15,062 bases of DNA, taken from positions 1 through 15,062 of the forward strand of contig CAZJBS010000051.1 in NCBI GenBank assembly GCA_964544475.1, given 5' to 3'. Source of the stretch: CAZJBS01 sp964544475 (lineage in GTDB: Bacteria > CLD3 > SB21). Of the stretch, positions 1 through 6,235 are shown piece after piece. The notes beneath the pieces were generated by a model, which saw only the letters and a list, made by a program, of their open reading frames with translations, did no database searches and had not been told where the DNA came from. Positions within the stretch are counted from its first letter, which is position 1. The number at the start of each line of letters is the position of its first letter. A program made the position numbers and the translations under genes.

Positions 1-211
1 CGGGAACCGGGGCGCCTGGATTCTCCACCGTTCCGATGGAAACGTGACCCATTTCTTGACGTTGTCTTTTTGGGATTCGTGGGATTCGATCCGTGCTTTT
101 GCGGGACCCGAGACGGAGCGAGCCAAATACTATCCGGAAGACAGGTCTTTCCTACTGGAGCTTGAACCGACGGTGCAGCATTTTGATATGGAATCGTCCC
201 CGGTTGAATGA
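1..211 (+). CDS. Antibiotic biosynthesis monooxygenase-like domain protein, 3' end only
   Basis: Reading from base 2 gives 69 residues ending in TGA at 209-211; the 5' end lies outside the window. The peptide contains FLTLSFWDSWDSIRAFAG followed by ERAKYYPEDRSFLLELEP and a final VQHFDM. This is the pattern of the C-terminal half of the ABM (dimeric alpha-beta barrel) family: a hydrophobic strand, a W-S-x-x-A-I-x-x-F-A-G helix, then a YYPED segment. Members of this family are small cytoplasmic proteins, some of them cofactor-free monooxygenases and many without a known substrate, so no reaction is claimed. It converges on cstA with only 12 bases between the two stop codons, and no hairpin terminator is visible there. 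A competing short frame at 93-296 does not carry these family features. Confidence 0.72.
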   Translation, partial: GNRGAWILHRSDGNVTHFLTLSFWDSWDSIRAFAGPETERAKYYPEDRSFLLELEPTVQHFDMESSPVE

Positions 212-223
212 GGGGCGGGCGCT

Positions 224-2077
224 TCAGGAACAACCGTATTCGGGAGGAACAAACTCTTTTTCGGAAGCGGAGTGGGCCACTCCATTTACGATGTAGACCT
301 TCCTGCCGAGCACCTGATACCATCGGCGTCCCGATTCGATCAGCACGACCGCCGCGCACACAATAACGATCACGGTCATCAGGATATTGACGTAGCCTTG
401 CACGGCTTTTTCGGGAAGGGCCGTCATCGGAAGGAAATTGTCCGTGATATTCAGCACGCCGGCCGTCAGGGTTGTCACGGCGACGAAAATCAACGGCACG
501 AGCGTGACCCACATGTATCTGGTCTTGCCGGCGTTGATGATCGCGGAAGTACCGACGGCCAGGGCTACGGCCGCCAGCAACTGGTTGGCTGTGCCGAACA
601 TCGGCCAGATCGAACTCACACTGCCGGCCCCGATGAAAGAGGCCCACGCGCCAACCACGAGTCCCGTCGAAAGGAGACTTCCCGGCAGCCAGTTGGGCCG
701 CTCAAACGGTTTCCAGAACTTGCCGCCAAATTCCTGTACAATAAACCGTGCCACGCGCGTGCCGGCATCGATGGTGGTAAGTATGAACAGCGCTTCGAAC
801 ATGATGGCAAAATGATACCAGTACGACACGAGATGGGCCATGCCGGGAATACCGCTGAATATCTGCGCAAATCCCACCGCGAGGGAGACCGCCCCGCCCG
901 GACGTCCGGCCAACGCTTCGCCGATTTCGCGGCTGAATTCCTCCAGATGAACTGTGGAAAGTCCAAGTTTGGCAAACGTGTCCGGCGATACGTTGATGGC
1001 AAAATAATCGCTGGGGAAAAGCGAACTGGAGGCAATCAGCGCGACAATACCGACGAGGCCTTCCATCAGCATGGCGCCGTAACCGATCATCCGCGCCTCG
1101 GATTCCCTGGCCAGCATTTTTGGCGTCGTGCCGGAAGCGACCAGCGCGTGAAATCCCGAGATCGCGCCGCAGGCGATGGTGATGAAAACAAACGGAAAAA
1201 TCTTTCCGGGGATGATCGGGCCGCCGCCGTGGATGTATTCCGTGAAGGCCGGCATGCGAAGATCCGGCGCGACGACCAGCACGCCGACGACCAGCGCGCC
1301 GATTGTTCCGATCTTCATGTAAGAGCTCAGATAATCGCGTGGCGCGAGCAGAAGCCAAACCGGCAACACGGAAGCCACAAAACCATACAACGCGAGTGCG
1401 ATGATCAATTGTTCGCGGGAGAGCGTGAACACCGGCGCGAGGGCGGAGCCCGGTATGTAGGCGCCGAAAAAGACGGCGAGAAGAACGGCCACCACACCGA
1501 TGACGCTGCCTTCGCCGATATGGCCGGGACGAAAACGGTACATCCACCACCCGACGAACAACGCAATGGGAATTGTCATGGCGATCGTGAACGTACCCCA
1601 CGAGCTCTCGCGAAGCGCGTTGACGACGGCCAGACCCAGGCCGGCCAGGGCCACGACGACGACAAACAGAATGGCGATGGATCCGATCACCGCCGCGGTC
1701 GGGCTGATTTCGTGCCGGGCGATTTCCGCGAGCGATTTGCCGTTGCGGCGGATGGAGGCGGTCAGAATAACGAAATCCTGCACGGCTCCTGCAAGGACCA
1801 CACCGATCAGCAACCACAGAAAGCCGGGCAGAAATCCAAACTGGGCGGCCAGCACGGGCCCGATCAAAGGCCCCGCGCCGGAGATCGCGGCAAAGTGGTG
1901 CCCGAACAGCACCCACTTGTTGGTGGGCTGGTAGTTTTGCCCGTCATTCAACGTATGAGCCGGCGTGACGCGCGCGTCGTTGAGCGTGACGACTCGGGCC
2001 GCGATAAACGCGCTGTAATATCGATACGCGATGGCCATGACGCACAACGCACCGAGAATGAAAGGCAAGGCATTCAT
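224..2077 (-). CDS. cstA: CstA-family carbon starvation protein (pyruvate/peptide transporter type)
   Basis: Inner-membrane transporter of 617 residues. Known family members (CstA, BtsT) take up pyruvate or are linked to peptide use during carbon starvation; the substrate here is inferred only. The N-terminal CstA signature is clear: NDGQNYQPTNKWVLFGHHFA, then ISGAGPLIGPVLAAQFG and AGAVQDF at about residues 45-105. Many hydrophobic segments follow to about residue 590. The protein is shorter than E. coli CstA (about 700 residues), as in many non-enteric homologues. The C-terminal part includes the GTANQLLAAVAL stretch, as expected for the CstA C-terminal domain. The ATG at 2077 is followed by a typical hydrophobic first helix and preceded by a GGAA-type ribosome site. 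It forms a single-gene unit with a promoter candidate at 2141-2169. A very long open frame on the opposite strand over this gene is an antisense artefact. Confidence 0.93.
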   Translation of the reverse strand: MNALPFILGALCVMAIAYRYYSAFIAARVVTLNDARVTPAHTLNDGQNYQPTNKWVLFGHHFAAISGAGPLIGPVLAAQFGFLPGFLWLLIGVVLAGAVQDFVILTASIRRNGKSLAEIARHEISPTAAVIGSIAILFVVVVALAGLGLAVVNALRESSWGTFTIAMTIPIALFVGWWMYRFRPGHIGEGSVIGVVAVLLAVFFGAYIPGSALAPVFTLSREQLIIALALYGFVASVLPVWLLLAPRDYLSSYMKIGTIGALVVGVLVVAPDLRMPAFTEYIHGGGPIIPGKIFPFVFITIACGAISGFHALVASGTTPKMLARESEARMIGYGAMLMEGLVGIVALIASSSLFPSDYFAINVSPDTFAKLGLSTVHLEEFSREIGEALAGRPGGAVSLAVGFAQIFSGIPGMAHLVSYWYHFAIMFEALFILTTIDAGTRVARFIVQEFGGKFWKPFERPNWLPGSLLSTGLVVGAWASFIGAGSVSSIWPMFGTANQLLAAVALAVGTSAIINAGKTRYMWVTLVPLIFVAVTTLTAGVLNITDNFLPMTALPEKAVQGYVNILMTVIVIVCAAVVLIESGRRWYQVLGRKVYIVNGVAHSASEKEFVPPEYGCS

Positions 2078-2140
2078 AGTGAATTCCGTTTGTGGTTTCC
2101 GGATAAGGGGCGACCGGGTTGGCGCCGACTGACTGCGGGT

Positions 2141-2169
2141 ATGTTACATTGCTTTTGCGAACGGATCAA
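2141..2169 (-). promoter_or_regulatory. Candidate sigma70-type promoter of cstA
   Basis: On the minus strand TTGATC (2169-2164) is separated by 17 bases from TAACAT (2146-2141). Transcription would start near 2134, about 57 bases before the cstA ATG. The -35 matches consensus at 4 to 5 positions and the -10 at 4. It differs from the TTGC-N2-N17-TAYATT elements found elsewhere in the window, so cstA may be controlled differently. The rest of 2078-2265 shows no gene and no convincing terminator. Confidence 0.4.
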
Positions 2170-2265
2170 AGTCTTTTTGATGCGGATTCTGATTTCATCG
2201 GGCGGCTCGGGCCGGACGCGGATCCAGAAACGATTCCCGGACCTTGAAGCCGGCTTTGCTGACGA

Positions 2266-2778
2266 TCATTGGCCGGATCGGCATCGCGTCAGGATTTCGT
2301 CCACCTGGAACGTGTGCCTTTCCGTGTGGTCGACCACAAAATGCAACCAGTCCTTTTTCGTCATGGTTCCCAGGAATGGGTGATCCCACGTTGCAAGGCC
2401 CAAGGTCGGATTCTTACTCAGAAATTCCCTAAACCGCGTGCTGACCCTTTGGAGTTGGTCGACGGCTTCCTGCAACGTCTTGAAGCGTCCGGTTGGCCGT
2501 ATCTGCTCGGGTGCCTTGTATTTCTGGTCGCGGTTGTGCAGGGCCATCCTCATCCGATCCCTTGGAATAAGCTGGTCGACGTCAGATTCGGGCTTCCCGG
2601 ATTGATCCGATGAGACGAACCGGTAAACCTCCAGGTTGGTGACGAATATGTGTTCGAGGCACTCGAGCACCGTCCAGGCGGAGGCATCCGGACGCGCCGT
2701 GACCTCCTCGTGCGACAAAGGCCTCACTTTGTCGATCACGGCTGAGTGCGCCAGCGTGATGTCATCGATCGATTCCAT
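2266..2778 (-). CDS. DinB-family (DinB_2 type) metal-binding four-helix protein
   Basis: The 170-residue product fits the DinB/YfiT superfamily of four-helix bundles that bind a metal through three histidines; characterised relatives include thiol transferases and DNA-damage-inducible proteins of unclear role. The diagnostic triad is visible: His43 in AWTVLECLEHIF and the HxxxH pair His151/His155 in VVDHTERHTFQVDEIL. The N-terminal W-T-V-x-E-x-L-E-H pattern is typical. The ATG at 2778 has a very strong ribosome site, GGGAGG (2787-2782 on the minus strand). The gene is divergent from ubiX across a 115-base region with paired promoters and a palindrome. It lies upstream of cstA in the same direction, but a 188-base gap with its own promoter candidate argues against one operon. 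A second DinB-family gene is at 8358-8855. The substrate is unknown. Confidence 0.85.
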   Translation of the reverse strand: MESIDDITLAHSAVIDKVRPLSHEEVTARPDASAWTVLECLEHIFVTNLEVYRFVSSDQSGKPESDVDQLIPRDRMRMALHNRDQKYKAPEQIRPTGRFKTLQEAVDQLQRVSTRFREFLSKNPTLGLATWDHPFLGTMTKKDWLHFVVDHTERHTFQVDEILTRCRSGQ

Positions 2779-2821
2779 GAACCTCCCGTCATATCGTCAT
2801 GCCGTTTCAATCGTATGGTGG

Positions 2822-2850
2822 AATATAGGCGAAACGTGACGAGGGCGCAA
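2822..2850 (-). promoter_or_regulatory. Candidate promoter of the dinB-family gene (TTGCGC-N17-TATATT)
   Basis: On the minus strand TTGCGC (2850-2845), a 17-base spacer, and TATATT (2827-2822). The predicted start near 2815 leaves a leader of about 37 bases carrying the GGGAGG ribosome site. It is divergent from the ubiX promoter, and its -35 abuts the palindrome at 2850-2873. It shares its layout with the promoters at 2860, 5191 and 14922. Confidence 0.65.
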
Positions 2851-2873
2851 TCATCATCGTTGCCGATGATGAT
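2850..2873. promoter_or_regulatory. Palindrome between divergent promoters, candidate operator
   Basis: Perfect 10-bp inverted repeat ATCATCATCG / CGATGATGAT around a 4-base centre TTGC. It touches the -35 of the dinB-family promoter (2845-2850) and covers the whole -35 of the ubiX promoter (2860-2865). With the predicted transcription starts (about 2815 and 2894) it is outside both transcripts, so a DNA-bound regulator is more likely than an attenuator. A T-rich stretch follows on the + strand (2875-2882), so an intrinsic-terminator reading was considered; its position upstream of the promoter -10 makes that less likely. Confidence 0.5.
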
Positions 2874-2888
2874 GTTTTCTTCTATATT
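2860..2888 (+). promoter_or_regulatory. Candidate promoter of the ubiX-trmH-nadA operon (TTGCCG-N17-TATATT)
   Basis: TTGCCG at 2860-2865, a 17-base spacer, and TATATT at 2883-2888. The -10 ends only five bases before the ubiX ATG at 2894, so transcription should begin at or next to the start codon. No ribosome-binding sequence lies upstream of that ATG, which agrees with a leaderless message. Confidence 0.6.
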
Positions 2889-2893
2889 ATGGC

Positions 2894-3517
2894 ATGACGG
2901 ACGAGGATCGAAAGAACCAGCGTTTGACGGTGGCCATCACGGGTGCGAGTGGCGCCATTTATGCCATACGGTTGATGCGTTTCCTGCTGGCCCACAACTT
3001 TGAAATCGATTTCATCATCTCCGACGCCGGCAAGATCGCCTTCAAAGTGGAAACCGGTGTGGATCTTGACAAGACGCCGATTCTGGATTACTTGAAATCC
3101 CTTTATGCGGGCGAACCATTGACCGGCATCGTGAATGAGCATTCCGTGTATGCCATCGCGTCGCCTCTGGCAAGCGGTTCCCTGCGTCGCCGGGGCATGG
3201 TCGTCATTCCGTGTTCGATGAAGACGATGTCGGGTCTGGCGCACGGCGCTTCGGCCAACCTGATCGAACGCGCCGCGGACGTGGCGCTGAAGGAAGGCTT
3301 TCCGCTGATTGTCGTGCCACGGGAAACGCCGATGAATGTCATCCAGATCGGGAATATGCTCAAGCTGGCGCAGGCGGGGGCGAAAATCGTTCCGGCCATG
3401 CCCGCCTTTTATCAGCAACCAAAAACCATCGAGGACCTGGCGGATTTCATCGCCGCGCGTGTGTTGAATTTGCTGGGCCTGAACGATCATGAACTCTTTA
3501 AACCCTGGGGAGGTTGA
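2894..3517 (+). CDS. ubiX: UbiX family flavin prenyltransferase
   Basis: The 207-residue cytoplasmic enzyme is predicted to join a dimethylallyl group to reduced FMN, making the prenyl-FMN cofactor of UbiD-type decarboxylases. Visible family signatures are TGASGAIYAIRL at residues 16-27 (flavin phosphate loop), VIPCSMKTMSGLAHG around residues 104-118, and PRETPMNVIQIGNM at residues 142-155. Length and motif order match the family. The ATG at 2894 has no ribosome site but lies directly behind a well-formed promoter, suggesting a leaderless start; a downstream TTG or GTG at codons 11-13 is the alternative. It is followed after 59 bases, including an inverted repeat, by a methyltransferase gene. 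No ubiD gene is in the window, so the decarboxylase partner must lie elsewhere. Confidence 0.92.
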   Translation: MTDEDRKNQRLTVAITGASGAIYAIRLMRFLLAHNFEIDFIISDAGKIAFKVETGVDLDKTPILDYLKSLYAGEPLTGIVNEHSVYAIASPLASGSLRRRGMVVIPCSMKTMSGLAHGASANLIERAADVALKEGFPLIVVPRETPMNVIQIGNMLKLAQAGAKIVPAMPAFYQQPKTIEDLADFIAARVLNLLGLNDHELFKPWGG

Positions 3518-3519
3518 AT

Positions 3520-3570
3520 ATTGAGAATTGAGCATTGCGACCAGATAATCTCCAATTCTCAATTCTCAAC
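3520..3570. repeat. Inverted repeat of tandem heptamers (ATTGAGA) between ubiX and trmH
   Basis: The left arm TTGAGAATTGAG (3521-3532) pairs perfectly over 12 bp with CTCAATTCTCAA (3558-3569), around a 25-base loop. Each arm is itself a tandem repeat: ATTGAGA followed by ATTGAG on the left, AATTCTC twice (3554-3567) on the right. It is AT-rich against GC-rich neighbours and fills nearly all of the intergenic space. There is no T-run after the right arm (it reads AACAGG), so it does not look like an intrinsic terminator. It may be a dispersed palindromic repeat or an RNA hairpin affecting translation or stability of the downstream gene, whose ATG follows at 3577. Confidence 0.7.
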
Positions 3571-3576
3571 AGGTGG

Positions 3577-4146
3577 ATGAGTATTCGCAAACTTTCATAC
3601 GATGAGATCAAAGGCGACCGGTTTACGCCGGAGGAGCTGAAGCGTTTGCCGCGGTTTCCCATTTACGTCGTACTCGAGAATATCCGCAGCATGTATAATG
3701 TCGGCGCGGCCTTCCGAACCTCCGACGCGGCGCGTGTCCAGGAACTCATCCTGTGCGGTTACACGGCCAAACCCCCGCGCAAGGAAATTGACAAAACGGC
3801 GCTGGGCGCCGCCGAAACCGTGCCCTGGCGCCATTTTCCAAACGCCATGGATGCCGTCGGATGGTTGAAAGACCATGGGATCAAGGTGGCCGTATTGGAA
3901 CATACCGACCGCAGTCTCAATCTCATGACCGCGGAGTTGGAGTTCCCGCTCGCCCTCGTGGTCGGCAACGAAATCGACGGGGTGACCGACGACGTGGTGG
4001 CCGCTGCCGATATGGCTTTGGAAATACCGATGCACGGCATGAAACAATCCCTCAACGCCGCCGTGGCCTACGGGGTTGCCGTGTTTCAATTGGTACAAAA
4101 ATACACCGAACATCAAACCGGCGTTAGGTCAAACGGCCGTCGGTGA
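3577..4146 (+). CDS. TrmH/SpoU-family RNA 2'-O-methyltransferase, short form
   Basis: The 189-residue protein has the three SpoU (alpha/beta trefoil knot) motifs in order: motif 1 LENIRSMYNVGAAFRTSDA (residues 33-51, with Asn41 and Arg47), motif 2 VVGNEIDGV (128-136) and motif 3 EIPMHGMKQSLNAAVAYG (149-166). These bind S-adenosylmethionine and the 2'-hydroxyl of a tRNA or rRNA ribose. There is no separate N-terminal substrate-binding domain, as in TrmL/TrmH-like short forms, so the exact target nucleotide cannot be given. The start chosen is the ATG at 3577, directly after AGGTGG; an upstream TTG at 3535 would begin inside the inverted repeat. The TGA at 4144-4146 is followed closely by nadA, consistent with one operon from the ubiX promoter. 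Confidence 0.9.
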   Translation: MSIRKLSYDEIKGDRFTPEELKRLPRFPIYVVLENIRSMYNVGAAFRTSDAARVQELILCGYTAKPPRKEIDKTALGAAETVPWRHFPNAMDAVGWLKDHGIKVAVLEHTDRSLNLMTAELEFPLALVVGNEIDGVTDDVVAAADMALEIPMHGMKQSLNAAVAYGVAVFQLVQKYTEHQTGVRSNGRR

Positions 4147-4175
4147 TGTTGCGCGACAAGGAGAAAGGACCATCG

Positions 4176-5141
4176 GTGAACGATAAACACATGTCGATGA
4201 CACCCGGGTACATCGACCCATCCATCGATCTGCACGACGCCATAGCCCGGCTCAAGACCGACCTTCGTGCGGTAATTCTGGCTCACTATTATCAGGAATC
4301 CGAAATACAGGATATAGCGGATTTCGTAGGGGACAGTCTCGAATTGGCGCGACGGGCATCGACGACGTCGTCGGAAGTGATCGTCTTTGCCGGTGTTCAT
4401 TTCATGGCTGAGACGGCCAAAATTCTGAATCCTGACAAACTCGTTCTATTGCCCGATCTCAACGCCGGTTGCTCGCTGGCGGACAGTTGTCCGGGCGACG
4501 CCTTCAGGAAATTTCGTGAAGCTCATCCGGATCACTTCGCGATCACCTACATCAACTGTTCCGCCGAAGTCAAAGCGCAGAGCGACCTGATCTGCACGTC
4601 CAGCAATGCGGAACGTTTGATCCACCAGGTTCCCGCCGATCGTCCGATTCTCTTTTCACCGGATAAGAACCTCGGAGCCTACCTGTCGAGAAAGACCGGA
4701 CGCAAGATGACGCTGTGGCCGGGGACGTGCATGGTCCACGAGATATTCTCCGAAAAAAAGATCGTTCAGCTTCGCGTGTCCCATCCGGAAGCCAGGTTGA
4801 TCGCCCATCCTGAATGCGAGGAAGCCGTGCTTTCAATGGCCGATTACGTCGGTTCGACGAGCGCTCTGTTGAAGTACGTCCAGAGTGTGCCCGATGCGAC
4901 ATTCATCGTCGCCACGGAGGCGGGCATTATTCACCAGATGCAGAAAGCCTGCCCAGGAAAGACGTTTATCGCCGCGCCACCCGACAACAACTGCGCCTGC
5001 AACGAATGCCCTCACATGAAACTCAACACGCTTGAAAAATTATACCTCTGCATGGTCAATCGTTCACCGGAAATCACGATGGACGAGGACGTCCGGCAGC
5101 GGGCGCTGAAACCGATTCGGAAGATGCTGGAGATGAGTTGA
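4176..5141 (+). CDS. nadA: Quinolinate synthase NadA
   Basis: NadA condenses iminoaspartate with dihydroxyacetone phosphate to quinolinate in NAD biosynthesis, using a [4Fe-4S] cluster. From the GTG at 4176 the protein has 321 residues. The three cluster cysteines can be placed: Cys99 in LNAGCSLADSC, Cys185 in WPGTCMVHE, and one of Cys273/275/278 in NNCACNECPHMKLNTLEKLY. ILAHYYQ near residue 34 and FVGDSLELAR near residue 50 are also family hallmarks. The start rests on an AAGGAGAAAGGA ribosome site ending six bases before the GTG. Alternatives are an ATG at 4146 overlapping the preceding stop codon, and ATG 4191. It is the last gene of the ubiX operon; nadB and nadC are not in the window. 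A separate promoter begins 50 bases after its stop. Confidence 0.95.
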   Translation: MNDKHMSMTPGYIDPSIDLHDAIARLKTDLRAVILAHYYQESEIQDIADFVGDSLELARRASTTSSEVIVFAGVHFMAETAKILNPDKLVLLPDLNAGCSLADSCPGDAFRKFREAHPDHFAITYINCSAEVKAQSDLICTSSNAERLIHQVPADRPILFSPDKNLGAYLSRKTGRKMTLWPGTCMVHEIFSEKKIVQLRVSHPEARLIAHPECEEAVLSMADYVGSTSALLKYVQSVPDATFIVATEAGIIHQMQKACPGKTFIAAPPDNNCACNECPHMKLNTLEKLYLCMVNRSPEITMDEDVRQRALKPIRKMLEMS

Positions 5142-5190
5142 TGCGTATCGCCGGAAGGCAGGTGGGGCATAAACCCGGTACAATCTAACC

Positions 5191-5219
5191 TTGCGCCAAT
5201 TTTCAAATTGACTTACATT
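5191..5219 (+). promoter_or_regulatory. Candidate promoter of the 5259-9454 operon (TTGCGC-N17-TACATT)
   Basis: TTGCGC at 5191-5196, a 17-base spacer, and TACATT at 5214-5219. The expected start near 5226 leaves a leader of about 33 bases with an AGG-type ribosome site at 5250-5252. This placement rules against the upstream TTG (5208) as start of the first gene, because that codon would precede the transcript. No clear terminator for nadA is seen in 5142-5190. Confidence 0.6.
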
Positions 5220-5258
5220 GCCTCGTCCTTTTCAAGGGTCAACGAAATGAGGTCATCT

Positions 5259-5732
5259 ATGGAACAGAAAGACACGACCGGCGCTGGAAAAACACTGGAC
5301 AAACTGACCGCCTGGTGGGAAACCATGTTCGGGGCGGAAGAGGAAGCCGAAGAGTACCGGCAAACCGTGGCCCGGTTGTTCGCCACGGAATCCGATCTGC
5401 TCGCACGGCTCCGGCGGAACCGTAACGTAATCCGGTACGATTTCCTTCGCCATCGCCTGGACGAGGTGATAACCATTCAGGAACGCATTGTGGAACAGCT
5501 GAACCGGATGGCTTCCGACCACACGACGGCGGTCAGTCCGGATACGCCCGATACGTTTGGCGTGGTGCTGTCCAAAGATCTTCACGAAGCGCACGACCTG
5601 TACAATGAATATGCCCGATTGGCCGCGAATGCGGATTTCTCACCAGTCCAGACCCGCTTCACCGAACTGGCCCACGACAAAAACCATCAGATCAAGATCC
5701 TATCGGAGCTTGTTCCGAAAATACACAACTAA
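5259..5732 (+). CDS. Small all-helical protein of unknown function, possibly ferritin-like
   Basis: I do not recognise a named family with certainty. The 157-residue product is soluble, with no signal peptide or membrane segment, and is rich in Glu, Arg and Leu. It reads as four to five helices: roughly residues 11-24, 27-53, 56-87, 101-124 and 127-153, with a Ser/Pro/Asp-rich linker at 90-100. The last helix, FTELAHDKNHQIKILSEL, resembles the final helix of rubrerythrin/ferritin-like bundles (E-x-x-x-x-E-x-x-H style), but with Asp140 and His143 in place of a full Glu/His set, so metal binding is uncertain. ATG 5259 is preceded by AGGT; TTG 5208 and ATG 5247 are less likely because of the promoter at 5191-5219. 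It is the first gene of a seven-gene operon, 23 bases ahead of a PurE-like gene. Confidence 0.7.
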   Translation: MEQKDTTGAGKTLDKLTAWWETMFGAEEEAEEYRQTVARLFATESDLLARLRRNRNVIRYDFLRHRLDEVITIQERIVEQLNRMASDHTTAVSPDTPDTFGVVLSKDLHEAHDLYNEYARLAANADFSPVQTRFTELAHDKNHQIKILSELVPKIHN

Positions 5733-5755
5733 CCCCAACCTGCGCGAGGCACGGC

Positions 5756-6220
5756 ATGAACCTGACCGAGATCGTCATAATTCTCGATCAACAGGAGGAT
5801 CTTCCCCACATCCAGGGCTGCAAGGAATATCTGGATCATTTTGGACTGCGGTGCGAAGTGCACATCGGTTCGGCCCTGCGGGATCCGGCCGGATTGACGG
5901 AGTATCTGTCAAAGAGCCAGGAACGCGGCATTCGCATATTCATCGCCGCCGCCGGCATGGCCGGGCATCTGGCCGCCTTTGTCGCTTCCAAAACGACCGT
6001 GCCGGTGATTGGCGTGCCGCTTCCGACGTCCCATCTCAATGGCATTGATGCCCTGTATGCCATGGCCCAGATGCAGGAAGGCGTGCCGGTGGCCACCATG
6101 GCTGTTGGCGAAGCCGGCGCGAAAAACGCGGCCGTGCTCGCCGCCCAAATCCTTGCGCTTTCGGACAACCGGTTGAAGGAACGCCTGCGTTATTTCAAAC
6201 AGAACGGCTGCCGTTTTTAA
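5756..6220 (+). CDS. PurE-like (AIR carboxylase family) protein with altered active site
   Basis: The 154-residue protein aligns by eye along its full length with class I PurE (N5-CAIR mutase). Conserved parts are AAAGMAGHLAAFVASKT (residues 64-80, with His71 corresponding to the second catalytic-region His), VPVIGVPLP (82-90), GIDALYAMAQMQEGVPVATM (96-115) and VGEAGAKNAAVLAAQIL (117-133). Two key places differ: the GSxSD nucleotide loop reads LDQQED (10-15), and SAHRTP reads SALRDP (39-44), so Leu41 (codon CTG) replaces the catalytic His. Purine-pathway activity is therefore doubtful, and no purK or other pur gene is near. The start ATG has GAGG six bases upstream. A divergent enzyme or ligand-binding paralogue is most likely. 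An automatic purE label would be unsafe. Confidence 0.82.
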   Translation: MNLTEIVIILDQQEDLPHIQGCKEYLDHFGLRCEVHIGSALRDPAGLTEYLSKSQERGIRIFIAAAGMAGHLAAFVASKTTVPVIGVPLPTSHLNGIDALYAMAQMQEGVPVATMAVGEAGAKNAAVLAAQILALSDNRLKERLRYFKQNGCRF

Positions 6221-6235
6221 CCGGTGTTGAACGTC

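Noticed and set aside
93..296. A 67-codon + strand frame at the left edge
   Set aside because: It overlaps the end of the ABM-like frame and runs into cstA; the ABM-like frame has the family pattern and a proper stop at 211.
702..1916. A 404-codon minus-strand frame inside cstA
   Set aside because: Arg-rich out-of-frame reading of the same gene, with no recognisable motif.
272..2383. A 703-codon open frame on the + strand across cstA
   Set aside because: It is antisense to a well-conserved transporter and reads as Arg/His/Asp/Gly-rich text without domain features. It arises from the codon bias of the GC-rich gene on the other strand.
2850..2882. The palindrome before ubiX as a terminator or attenuator
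   Set aside because: There is a T-rich tail, but the predicted promoters start transcription outside the palindrome on both sides, and no gene ends there.
3521..3569. The ubiX/trmH inverted repeat as an intrinsic terminator
   Set aside because: The stem is AT-rich and is followed by AACAGG, not a T-run; it lies within an apparent operon.
5142..5190. Terminator after nadA
   Set aside because: Only a very short GGG/CCC pairing is possible and there is no T-run.
5756..6220. Straight annotation as purE (N5-CAIR mutase)
   Set aside because: The catalytic His and the nucleotide-binding GSxSD loop are not present, so only family membership is claimed.
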